Origin: Malachius bipustulatus
Lineage: Eukaryota > Arthropoda > Insecta > Coleoptera > Melyridae
Assembly: GCA_910589415.1 (NCBI GenBank)
Contig: OU342637.1
Coordinates: 26,139,162 to 26,203,161 of the forward strand
Length of the DNA: 64,000 nt
Direction of reading: 5' to 3'
Shown: positions 1 through 10,640 of the stretch, piece by piece
How the letters are laid out: each line of letters opens with the position of its first letter
Numbering within the stretch: position 1 is the first letter of the stretch
Position numbers and translations under genes: made by a program
Notes under the pieces: model-generated
Database searches by the model: none
What the model was told of the DNA's origin: nothing
The model's input: only the letters and a program-made list of their open reading frames with translations

Positions 1-2160
1 GAAAAATGAGAAGTTGGTGACTAACCCGTAGAAGTGGTTGCTAACTGGAGAAAAGGTTGCTAATTTGAAAGTTATTGCTAGCTGGAAAAGTTGCAGTTAT
101 GAAGATACATTAATGGTGGATAACTGGAAAAGTAGTTGCTAACCGGAAAAGTTATTGTTCTCTAGCAAAGGGGTTGCTAAACATAACACGTATTGCTATA
201 GTTGAAGAAGAGATTGCTAAATGAAGAACTGCCTGTTACTAGGAATACAGTTATTGCTAACTATCTACCAAATGTATTCTGTAGATTGCTATAGCTGTGA
301 CAGTAGCATAGAAGAAACGTGTACCTGTAGAAGTGGTTGCTAACGTTTGAACTGGTTTCCAATCGGAGAAATGGTTGCTAACTTGAAAATCCATGGTTGC
401 TAGCGGGAAAAAGTTGGAATTATACGAAGAAAATAAATTTGGAAAAAGTTCGTAGACAACTAGAAAAGTAGTTGCTAACCAAAAAAATTATTGCTCTCGC
501 AGCAAAAGGGTTGCTAACTTGGAAAAAGTTTAGACATATAACTTCATGCTTGTTGAAGAAGAGGTTTCTAACTGAAGAATTGCTTTCTAACACGAATAGT
601 GATTGCTAGCTCTTTAAGAAGTGGTTGCCAATGGTAGAAATGGTTGAACTGGTTTCTAATGGGAGAAATAATGGTTGCTAAATTGAAGTTGCTGCTAACT
701 GGAAAAGTTGGGGTAACATGGAGAGAAGTTGCTAACTGGAAAAATTGCTGCTCTCTGACATATAGAGGTTGCTAACTTGGAAAACAAGTTTCTGAAGATA
801 GAAAAAAACTTTAGCTAACTGTCGCAGTTGTTTGACAAGTCTGCAGCTCAGGATGTCCTACGAAGATAGGGCAGCTCTTAAAGTAAAAAAGTGGTAGCTA
901 AGTGTAAGAAATGTTGTAAGTGATTGGAAACTTTGTTGCCAGCTTATCTTCTATAGCCTAACAAATTGTTAATAGCAACATCCGCTATTAGCTGCAGAAT
1001 TTAATTAATTTCGAAATAAAACTAACTGAAAAGGAAGCTGCTAACAAAAAAAAGTCTACTAACTGGAAAAGTCGTTGCTAACAGGAATAGTTGTTTCCAA
1101 AATTGTAGGGATGATGACGAACTGTAGAAATGTTGGCCGATTTGAAGACCTAACTGAAGAAGTGATTGCTGAAAAAAATTGTATGGTTGCTAACTAGAAA
1201 AGTCTTGTCTAATTGAAGAAAGTATTAAAAGCAGCAGCCGCTAGTTGCAGAAGTCGATGCGGAAAGTTTCGGAATAAAACTTATTAGTAGCCGAAGAAAT
1301 TGTTCCCATTTGAAAGGGAAGCTGCTAGCTAAAAAAGAGGCTACTAACTGGAAATATCGTTGCTAACAGAAAAAGTTGTTCCAAAATTGTAAAGATGGTG
1401 ACGAACTGTAAAAGTGTTGGTCGCTTTGAAGACCGGATCTAACCGAAGAAAAGGTTGCTGACCATATTTTGTGGTTGCTAACTAGAAAAGTCTTGTCTAA
1501 TTGAAGAGACTATTAAAAGCACTACGATGCGGAAAGTTTCGAAATAAAACTTTTTGGTAGCCTAAGACATAGTTCCTCCTAACTGAAAAGGAAGCCGCGA
1601 ACTAAAAAGGCTACTAACTGGAAATATCGTTGCTAACTGGAAAAGTTGTTTCCAAAATTGTAAAGATCGTGACGAACTGTAGAAATGTTGGCCGATTTGA
1701 GGACCGGCTCTAACTGAAGAAGCGGTTGCTGACCATATTTTGTGGTTGCTAACTAGAAAAGTCTTGTCTAATTGAAGAAAGTATTAAAAACAGCAGCCAC
1801 TTGCTGCAAAAGTCGATGCAGAAGCTTTCGAAATAATACTTTTGGTAGCCGAAGGAATTGTTCCTAACTGAAAGGGAAGCTGCTAACTAAAAATGAGGCT
1901 ACTAACTGGAAAAGTCGTTGCTAACTGGAAAGTTGTTTCTAAAATTGTAAAGGTAGTGACGAACTGTAGAAATGTTGTTAGAAAAGTCTTGTCTAATTAT
2001 ATTAAAAGCACTACAGAAGTCGATGCGGAAAGTTTCGAAAAAAACTTATTGGTAGCCGAAGACATTGTTCCTAACTGGAAGAAAAGCTATTAACTAAAAA
2101 AGATGCTACTAACTGGAAAAGTCGTTGCTATCACTGGAAAAGTTGTTTTAAACTTTTAGA
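1..2160. repeat. Degenerate minisatellite field, short unit within a 200-290 bp higher-order unit
   Basis: A short motif close to TTGCTAACTGGAAAAGT recurs dozens of times with variable spacing and many substitutions. A longer unit is superimposed on it between about 1000 and 2100. The landmark CGATGCGGAAAGTTTCG (or variants) falls near 1255, 1525, 1814 and 2021, and each copy is followed by a GTAGCC..GTTCC segment. One frame at 1893-2093 stays open for 66 codons, but its peptide only reflects the repeat and I do not call it a gene. The array begins before the window and ends near 2160. Confidence 0.9.
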
Positions 2161-2449
2161 AATGGTGACTGCACTTTTGGAGCCACCTTTCCTTTTTTTG
2201 TGGCTTCGAAATGAAAAACAATTTCACAAACTTAACAGTACAGTGAAACGCCCAAGACTAAGGAGGAGTTGAAGTTAGTTTTTAGAACTCCGCTCGCCAC
2301 TAGACAAAGTAAAAATTTTCACACGAGAGTGCAGTAGAGAACTAGTCGGACATTAACGATTCAAGTCCACTCCTACTTGCATTCACACCTAAAAAATCTC
2401 TACAACTCTCATACCTAATACAAGCTCTCATGTTAAATGTATAAGTGTT
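2161..2449. other. Unassigned non-repetitive sequence
   Basis: Ordinary AT-rich sequence between the minisatellite and a GC-richer island. I see no coding, RNA or repeat signal in it. Confidence 0.4.
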
Positions 2450-2880
2450 TCATGAAAATAGCAGCATTCCTGATGGCGACCGCGGCAAAAAGTTCGCCAC
2501 TGTTTGCGGCCACAAAAAGAGAACAGAGAGCCGGGACAGCTGTAACAGGTTAAAGTGAACCGAAGGTATTATTACAGCGCAACTTATGTTTATCCTGGTC
2601 GGGACCGATTTACGACTTTGCGGCGCAATGAATGGCATATTCGCCGTGTGCAGCAAGCAGGTCGGTGTCTGGCCGTCGAAACGAAGCCCGAGACCGGGAT
2701 CCGTAAACAGGTGATGTGAAGAAAAGAGAATTAATTGCAGTTGCTCTCTCCCGGTTCCCATGCAACAAAATCACACGTTGTCCGCCTATAATTACCGGTT
2801 GCCTTCCTAATAGAACGGAAAGTCGCCGTTTATTGCAAGCAAACTGAAGGATCCGCTCATATGTTATTATGCGTACAGCA
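2450..2880. other. GC-rich non-repetitive island A
   Basis: This stretch is clearly richer in G+C and CpG than its surroundings (GCGACCGCGGC, CCCGGTTCCC) and has no internal repeats. A 103-codon frame is open on the minus strand (2450-2761), but it matches nothing I know and has no protein-like composition. Unique GC-rich blocks in AT-rich insect DNA are often conserved non-coding or regulatory sequence. That reading is an inference and needs cross-species alignment. Confidence 0.35.
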
Positions 2881-3769
2881 ATTTCTTCTTATAATAATAC
2901 GAGGCAGTCAGGAAAAAATCGAACTGCAAAAAGACAAATATGTCAGAGGTCATTATAATGCAGAGAATAATAATAAGAGTATAAGAATTATTATCCCGTT
3001 AAGAGCGTTGTAGCGCAAATAAATATCAAAGGAAGAGTTCCAGGGACTTCTGTGGGAACATCACCTCAACACCTGTAGCATCTAAACTTCACAAAGCATT
3101 GGTGAAGCACATTGCTCAGGAAACAAGATCACTCAGAAAGCCGGATGGGAACTAGGTATACGGAAGTGGCTCTACTTCTGTTAGAAAGTCACTTTCCAGG
3201 TATAGTGAAATGGGAAGTGACTAAACCTAAAAAAGAAGACTGGGACGCTGCCAAAACCGAAGTACTCCCGAAAGGTTGAAGTGGGCAATCGTTACCTTGC
3301 ATCATTGAGATCCAACCTTTAAATGACGAGAAGCTCTAAAAAGTTCTATAAAAATTTGACCTGAGGATGGGTTAATACCAGAAACTCTGAAACCACTGTA
3401 AATTTATTGTTTTTTTAAACAAAAAAAAGGAAGACTATTCCTCTGCTTTCGTTTCTTTGCAATCAATTTGATTGTGTGTGACAGTGTGAAGTACCTACCT
3501 ACCTACACGCGAGTAGACTAGGTAGGAGGGTACTTAAAAGAGTTTTACCGGGAGTGAAAATATTTGAGAGGAAAGACGAGCGCGAAAAACAAAAAGCTTC
3601 ACCTCGCCGTGGATTGCATATTTGAGTGAGGTAGAAGTGAGAGAAAACGCGGTAAGTGTATATACTTAACACATAAAGGAGTCTAGACTCGGCGTACTGC
3701 AATGTGGATTTTCTGGTGGCAAGCAGCCCCGACTCGCGCTTACTAATTAAAAAGGAAAACACCGAGGGA
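2881..3769. other. Unassigned intergenic or intronic sequence
   Basis: Mixed-composition sequence with a short CTACCTACCTAC run near 3494 and poly-A/T tracts. The 87-codon minus-strand frame at 3499-3762 has no recognisable domain. I see no repeat structure. Confidence 0.4.
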
Positions 3770-4290
3770 TAAAATATTCAAACCCGAATGCAGTCGTTCC
3801 CTTGCCGGGGAGAGAATAAATATGGAACAGCATCTCCGGGGCGAGAATGGCGGCGGCGGCTGAGTCGGGGGCTCCGACGAGAGGGAACTTTTAAATTACG
3901 AAATAAGAAGACAAGAAGGAAGAAGAATAAGCAGATCTAGCCCGGTCTGCTAAATATTTAACATCGACTTTATTATGGCATCTGGGGGATATTCGGTCCG
4001 TAGTCGCAACGTTACCAGGCCTCTGTAATATTCTGCGGCCGTCTCTTCAGGGAATAATAAAATACCGGGAAATGAAAATGTTTGAAATCCTTATGGAGTT
4101 TAATTTTTCGCTAATCACGGAAGAAAAAAGCAGAGAAAGATCCGGCCTGTTATTAATTTATGCCTTTATTTATTATCCTCTAGCTCTGCCTCGTTTATTG
4201 TAAGCGCTCTAAATCTCGCCGTCTCTCCGCTTTTTCTGAATAACAGATGTTGTAATTTCTCCTGATTGGATGAATTATCTGACATGGTGT
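3770..4290. other. GC-rich non-repetitive island B
   Basis: The block contains a GC-rich stretch (GGCGGCGGCGG near 3850) followed by homeobox-site-like TTTAT/TAAT motifs around 4140-4200. It is not repetitive and not coding in any long frame. It is a candidate conserved non-coding element only. Confidence 0.35.
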
Positions 4291-4420
4291 GTTTAACACA
4301 AAAAAACTTTCCTTTCACCTCAATAAGCTCGAATGAAAGACTTTAAAGTTCAATTTTTAATACTTAATTACTTTAATGATGGTAGCAAGAGTGGGACGAG
4401 TTTTTTGCCTGTTGTACTTT

Positions 4421-5056
4421 AGAAGTCTTAAAAAATGTTAATACAGCAGGACAAGTAACAAGTAATAACAAGTAGCAGAGCTCAGGTAAATATTGCTCTC
4501 TTCAGGAAACTCTTCTGAACTTTCAGGATTTTACAAAAATACCAAAAGTTGTCTAGAACACGTCAATAGAATCCCATTATATTTGTATGGGGACATCAGC
4601 AAAATTCCTGGAAGCAGTTGTACACTTTTTTGGAATTGGGTTGAATTTTTGTAGATTTTTCTGACATTTCTCGTTAATTTCCGAATTTTCTCTAGTTAAA
4701 ACCAACAAGAAAAATTAATTAGATATTGTAAAGGCGTGCTAAAAACTTTTTAGGAGCAGAAATTTCTAGAAGTTGCCTAACAATCTTAAAAAATGTTAAG
4801 AGAATCTGATTATTCTTAGAACACAGCTGGCAAGTGTCAGAATTCAGGTAAATAACTGCAGGATGTGTACGCATTTTATTCCTAAAATTCAATATCTCTT
4901 CCTTGATTTTTCTCAGGATTCTTCAAAAATATCCAAAAATTGCCTAGAAGTCTTCAAAGCGTTAAGAGAAAACCAGTATTTTGAAAAATCGACGAAAACC
5001 TTTCATTATTGTAAGGCGCACCAAAACCTCGCAGAATGTTTTACATTTTTCCAGAA
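4421..5056. repeat. Left decayed edge of the 286 bp satellite
   Basis: Copies of the satellite landmark GTTGCCTAGAAGTCTT and its neighbours can be followed here (near 4545, 4760 and 4945) but with many changes. Monomers diverge progressively away from the homogeneous core that begins at about 5057. This is the usual picture at the edge of a satellite homogenised by unequal exchange. Confidence 0.85.
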
Positions 5057-8000
5057 GTTGCCTAGAAGTCTTCAAAAATATTAAGAAAATCTGACTATAT
5101 TCTGGAAACACAGCTATCAGGTATAAGAATTCAGGTAAAAACTGCAGCACGTATACATTTTGTTCCTCAAATGGAACTTCTCTTCGCTGATTTTTTCCAG
5201 AATTCTTCAGAATTATCCAAAAGTTGCCTAGAAGTCTTTAAACACACCAAGATAATCCCAGCATTATTCAAAATCGACAAGAAAAATTTATTATTTTAAC
5301 GTGCACCGAAGCCTCGCAGAATGTTGCAGAAATTTCCAGAAGTTGCCTAGAAGTCTTCAAAAATATTAAGAAAATCTGACTATATTCTGGAAACACATAG
5401 CTATCAGGTATAAGAATTCAGGTAAAAACTGCAGCACGTATACATTTTGTTCCTCAAATGGAACTTCTCTTCGCTGATTTTTTCCAGAATTCTTCAGAAT
5501 TATCCAAAAGTTGCCTAGAAGTCTTTAAACACACCAAGAGAATCCCAGCATTATTCAAAATCGACAAGAAAAATTTATTATTTTAACGTGCACCGAAGCC
5601 TCGCAGAATGTTGCAGAAATTTCCAGAAGTTGCCTAGAAGTCTTCAAAAATATTAAGAAAATCTGACTATATTCTGGAAACACATAGCTATCAGGTATAA
5701 GAATTCAGGTAAAAACTGCAGCACGTATACATTTTGTTCCTCAAATGGAACTTCTCTTCGCTGTTTTTTTCCAGAATTCTTCAGAATTATCCAAAAGTTG
5801 CCTAGAAGTCTTTAAACACACCAAGAGAATCCCAGCATTATTCAAAATCCACAAGAAAAATTTATTATTTTAACGTGCACCGAAGCCTCGCAGAATGTTG
5901 CAGAAATTTCCTGAAGTTGCCTAGAAGTCTTCAAAAATATTAAGAAAATCTGACTATATTCTGGAAACACAGCTATAAGGTATAAGAATTCAGGTAAAAA
6001 CTGCAGCACGTATACATTTTGTTCCTCAAATGGAACTTCTCTTCGCTGTTTTTTTCCAGAATTCTTCAGAATTATCCAAAAGTTGCCTAGAAGTCTTTAA
6101 ACACACCAAGAGAATCCCAGCATTATTCAAAATCGACAAGAAAAATTTATTATTTTAACGTGCACCGAAGCCTCGCAGAATGTTGCAGAAATTTCCTGAA
6201 GTTGCCTAGAAGTCTTCAAAAATATTAAGAAAATCTGACTATATTCTGGAAACACATAGCTATCAGGTATAAGAATTCAGGTAAAAACTGCAGCACGTAT
6301 ACATTTTGTTCCTCAAATGGAACTTCTCTTCGCTGATTTTTTCCAGAATTCTTCAGAATTATCCAAAAGTTGCCTAGAAGTCTTTAAACACACCAAGAGA
6401 ATCCCAGCATTATTCAAAATCGACAAGAAAAATTTATTATTTTAACGTGTACCGAAGCCTCGCAGAATGTTGCAGAAATTTCCAGAAGTTGCCTAGAAGT
6501 CTTCAAAAATATTAAGAAAATCTGACTATATTCTGGAAACACAGCTATAAGGTATAAGAATTCAGGTAAAAACTGCAGCACGTATACATTTTGTTCCTCA
6601 AATGGAACTTCTCTTCGCTGATTTTTTCCAGAATTCTTCAGAATTATCCAAAAGTTGCCTAGAAGTCTTTAAACACACCAAGAGAATCCCAGCATTATTC
6701 AAAATCCACAAGAAAAATTTATTATTTTAACGTGCACCGAAGCCTCGCAGAATGTTGCAGAAATTTCCTGAAGTTGCCTAGAAGTCTTCAAAAATATTAA
6801 GAAAATCTGACTATATTCTGGAAACACATAGCTATCAGGTATAAGAATTCAGGTAAAAACTGCAGCACGTATACATTTTGTTCCTCAAATGGAACTTCTC
6901 TTCGCTGATTTTTTCCAGAATTCTTCAGAATTATCCAAAAGTTGCCTAGAAGTCTTTAAACACACCAAGAGAATCCCAGCATTATTCAAAATCCACAAGA
7001 AAAATTTATTATTTTAACGTGCACCGAAGCCTCGCAGAATGTTGCAGAAATTTCCTGAAGTTGCCTAGAAGTCTTCAAAAATATTAAGAAAATCTGACTA
7101 TATTCTGGAAACACAGCTATAAGGTATAAGAATTCAGGTAAAAACTGCAGCACGTATACATTTTGTTCCTCAAATGGAACTTCTCTTCGCTGTTTTTTTC
7201 CAGAATTCTTCAGAATTATCCAAAAGTTGCCTAGAAGTCTTTAAACACACCAAGAGAATCCCAGCATTATTCAAAATCCACAAGAAAAATTTATTATTTT
7301 AACGTGCACCGAAGCCTCGCAGAATGTTGCAGAAATTTCCTGAAGTTGCCTAGAAGTCTTCAAAAATATTAAGAAAATCTGACTATATTCTGGAAACACA
7401 TAGCTATCAGGTATAAGAATTCAGGTAAAAACTGCAGCACGTATACATTTTGTTCCTCAAATGGAACTTCTCTTCGCTGATTTTTTCCAGAATTCTTCAG
7501 AATTATCCAAAAGTTGCCTAGAAGTCTTTAAACACACCAAGAGAATCCCAGCATTATTCAAAATCGACAAGAAAAATTTATTATTTTAACGTGTACCGAA
7601 GCCTCGCAGAATGTTGCAGAAATTTCCAGAAGTTGCCTAGAAGTCTTCAAAAATATTAAGAAAATCTGACTATATTCTGGAAACACAGCTATCAGGTATA
7701 AGAACTCAGGTAAAAACTGCAGCACGTATACATTTTGTTCCTCAAATGGAACTTCTCTTCGCTGTTTTTTTCCAGAATTCTTCAGAATTATCCAAAAGTT
7801 GCCTAGAAGTCTTTAAACACACCAAGAGAATCCCAGCATTATTCAAAATCGACAAGAAAAATTTATTATTTTAACGTGTACCGAAGCCTCGCAGAATGTT
7901 GCAGAAATTTCCAGAAGTTGCCTAGAAGTCTTCAAAAATATTAAGAAAATCTGACTATATTCTGGAAACACAGCTATCAGGTATAAGAACTCAGGTAAAA

Positions 8001-8215
8001 ACTGCAGCACGTATACATTTTTTTCCTCAAATGGAACTTCTCTTCGCTGATTTTTTCCAGAATTCTTCAGAATTATCCAAAAGTTGCCTAGAAGTCTTTA
8101 AACACACCAAGAGAATCCCAGCATTATTCAAAATCGACAAGAAAAATTTATTATTTTAACGTGCACCGAAGCCTCGCAGAATGTTGCAGAAATTTCCAGA
8201 AGTTGCCTAGAAGTC
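5057..8215. repeat. Homogeneous core of a ~286 bp satellite, 11 monomers
   Basis: Near-identical tandem monomers are marked by GTTGCCTAGAAGTCTTC at 5057, 5342, 5629, 5916, 6201, 6488, 6773, 7060, 7345, 7632, 7917 and 8202. The spacing is 285 or 287 bp. The 2 bp difference comes from AACACAGCTAT versus AACACATAGCTAT, and the two forms alternate through much of the array (a dimeric higher-order repeat). Each monomer holds two copies of the GTTGCCTAGAAGTCTT core, about 166 and 119 bp apart, so it probably arose as an internal duplication. No long open frame runs through it. Confidence 0.97.
5328..5342 (+). promoter_or_regulatory. Perfect heat-shock-element motif, repeated once per satellite monomer
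   Basis: The sequence AGAAATTTCCAGAAG is a perfect nGAAn-nTTCn-nGAAn element, the three-pentamer consensus bound by trimeric heat shock factor. The same 15 bp (with CCAGAAG or CCTGAAG, both matching) ends at each of 5342, 5629, 5916, 6201, 6488, 6773, 7060, 7345, 7632, 7917 and 8202. Each monomer also carries a second TTCCAGAA half-element near TTTTCCAGAATTCTTC. Whether HSF binds is unknown; only the motif is seen. Confidence 0.5.
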
Positions 8216-9848
8216 TTCAAAAATGTTAAGAGAATACGATCATTTCTAAACATACAGCTAGAAAGTGTCACAATTCTGGTAATTAACGGCAAGTTGTATA
8301 CATTTTCTTCCTTAAATTCAATTTCTATCCCTGATTTTCCCCAGTATTCTTCAGATATATCCAAAAGTTGCCTAGATGTCTTCAAATACGTCAAAAAAAT
8401 CCAGTATTTTACAAAATCGACGTGAAAATTTTGTTTTTGTAAGATGCACCAAAATCTTGCAGAATGTTGTAGAAATAATTTCCAGAAGTTGCCTAGAAGT
8501 CTTCAAAAATGTTAAGAGAATACGATTATTCTAAAATAACAGCTAGAAAGTGTCAGAATTCTGGTAAATAACGGCAAGTTGTATACATTTTCTTCCTTAA
8601 ATTCATTTTTTCTTCCCTGATTTTCCCCATCAGTATTCTTCAGGTATATTCAAAAGTTGCCTAGAAGCCTTTAAACACGTCAAGAGAATGCCACTATTTT
8701 GAAAAATCGACAAGAAAATTTTATTTTTGTAAGGTGCATCAAAACCTTGTAGAATGTTGCAGAAATAATTTCCAGAAGTTGCCTAGAAGGCTTCAAAAAT
8801 GTTAAGAGAATACGATAATTCTAAAAATACAGCTAGAAAGTGTGAGGATTCTGGTAAATAGCGGCAAGTTGTATACATTTTGTTCCTTAAATTACTTCTT
8901 TAGCGTCAATTGTTTACATAATTCTTCAGAAATATCCAAAACGTGCCTAGAAGTCAACAAGACGTCAAGGAACTGCTAGTCTTTTGCAACATCGACAAAA
9001 CATTTCATTATTGTAAGGCGCATCAAAACCAAACAGAATATTATATGGTAGCAGAAATTTTCAGAAGTTGCCTAGATGTCTTCAAAAAGTTTAGAGAATC
9101 ATATAATTCTTAGAAGACAGCTAAAAAGGGTCTGAATTCAGGTAAATAACTGCAGGTTGTATACATTTTGTTCCTAAAATAACATTTCTCTTCTTTGATT
9201 TTTTACAGGATTCTTCAGAAATATCCAAAAGTTTAGAAGTCTTCAAACCGTCAAGAGAAAACCAGTATTTTGAAAAATCGACGAAAACATTTAATTATTG
9301 TAAGGCGCATCAAAACCTCGCAGAATATGGTAGAAATCTCCAGAAGTTGCCTGGTAGTCTTCAATAATGTTAAGAGAATTTGATTATTCTTGAAATTATA
9401 GCAAGTATCAAAGTTTATAAATAATTAAAGACTGTATACATTTTGTTCCAAAATTGAATTTCTTTCCAACGATTCTCTCCGCAACGCTCCTGAAGTTCAG
9501 GACTTTGAAAAATTATCCAAAAGTTGTCTAAAAGTCTTGAAATATGTCAAGATGAGGATCTCAGTATTTTCTAAGATCGACAAGAAACTTTCATTTTTGT
9601 AAGGCGCATCAAAACCTCGCAGAGTGTGAAAGAAAACTCCAGAAGTTGCCTGGAAGTCTTCAATAATAATGTTGAGAGAATTTGATTATTCTTTAAATTC
9701 TAGCATTTGAAGGCTGTATATAAGTACATTTTGTTCCTTAAATTGAATTTATTTTCATAGATTCTTTCCGCGACTCTCCCTGAAGTTCCAGGATTCGGCA
9801 AAAATATCCAGAAGTTTTCCAAGATCGTAAAAAAAAACTTCATTATTA
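8216..9848. repeat. Right decayed edge of the 286 bp satellite
   Basis: Monomers continue with landmarks near 8488, 8778, 9067, 9346 and 9644, at 279-298 bp spacing, with increasing substitutions and indels. The heat-shock-like triplet is broken in these copies, for example by three extra bases near 8471-8488 and by TTC to CTC near 9335. Confidence 0.9.
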
Positions 9849-9850
9849 TA

Positions 9851-10487
9851 CAGGGTGTCCCGTATCGTTATGTTCAAAATTCTTGAGCATATAGTAGGCT
9901 TAATTTTGAGCCCAAAAAACCCAAAAGTGACAGGTCTATCTTTATTCGTTACGAAGTTACAGGCCTAAGAAAATTATGACTAGTAAATAACAAGATTCAA
10001 CTTTGTAAGCCACACAAATTGCCACACATGAGTAAACGTCACCGAAATAAACATTAGTAGAGGTTCCCCTGCTCATACGAAATGGCAGTAGGATTCAAAT
10101 AGATACGGCACCAGCATATTTCGGAATTGGAGTTTGTAACTAAATAGAGAAATTATTATTTGATCGTATTCAGCAAGCTGGTCAAGAGCTGATAGGTACG
10201 CGAAAAAAGACGAGAAAACTGTTACTTTTGCAATAGGCCTCCGAGCACAAGCTTGTATTCAGCAAAGAATAGGACATTTTCAACACATGATAAACTAAAG
10301 ATTTGGTCAATAAAATAAGTTTTATGTGGTTTTCAAAGTTAAATCTCGTATTTACTAGACATTATTTTCTTAGGCCTGTAACTTCGTAACGAATGCAGAT
10401 AGACCTGCCACTTTTAGGTTTTTTAGGCTTAGAAATACGCCTACTATATGCTCACAAAATTTGAACATAACGATACGGGACACCCTG
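9851..10487. mobile_element. 637 bp non-autonomous DNA transposon with ~150 bp terminal inverted repeats
   Basis: The left end starts CAGGGTGTCCCGTATCGTTA and the right end is its reverse complement. The two arms stay alignable for about 150 bp, including the shared GTTACGAAGTTACAGGCCTA block. The element is flanked by TA (or TATA) on both sides, the target duplication expected of Tc1/mariner-like elements. It has no transposase frame, so it would have to be moved in trans. It interrupts a decayed satellite monomer, and the satellite resumes at 10490. Confidence 0.9.
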
Positions 10488-10489
10488 TA

Positions 10490-10640
10490 TAAGCGGCATC
10501 AAAACCTCGCATGCAGAATTTGGTAGAAGTCTCCAGAAGTTACCTAGAAGTGTTCAAAAATGTTAAGGGAATCTTAGAGATCTCAAGAGTTCATTCTTAG
10601 AGAAGCTAGAAAGTAGCAGAATTCAGGTAAATTGACTAGG
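10490..10640. repeat. Last decayed satellite monomer, right of the inserted transposon
   Basis: Sequence such as GCGGCATCAAAACCTCGCA and CCAGAAGTTACCTAGAAG continues the satellite interrupted at 9850. Confidence 0.8.

Noticed and set aside
1893..2093. 66-codon frame in the first minisatellite
   Set aside because: The peptide repeats the minisatellite (NWK/VV patterns) and neighbouring copies are broken; it is open by chance.
5057..8215. CRISPR-like array
   Set aside because: Units are ~286 bp with no short repeat/unique spacer alternation, and the sequence is eukaryotic in character.
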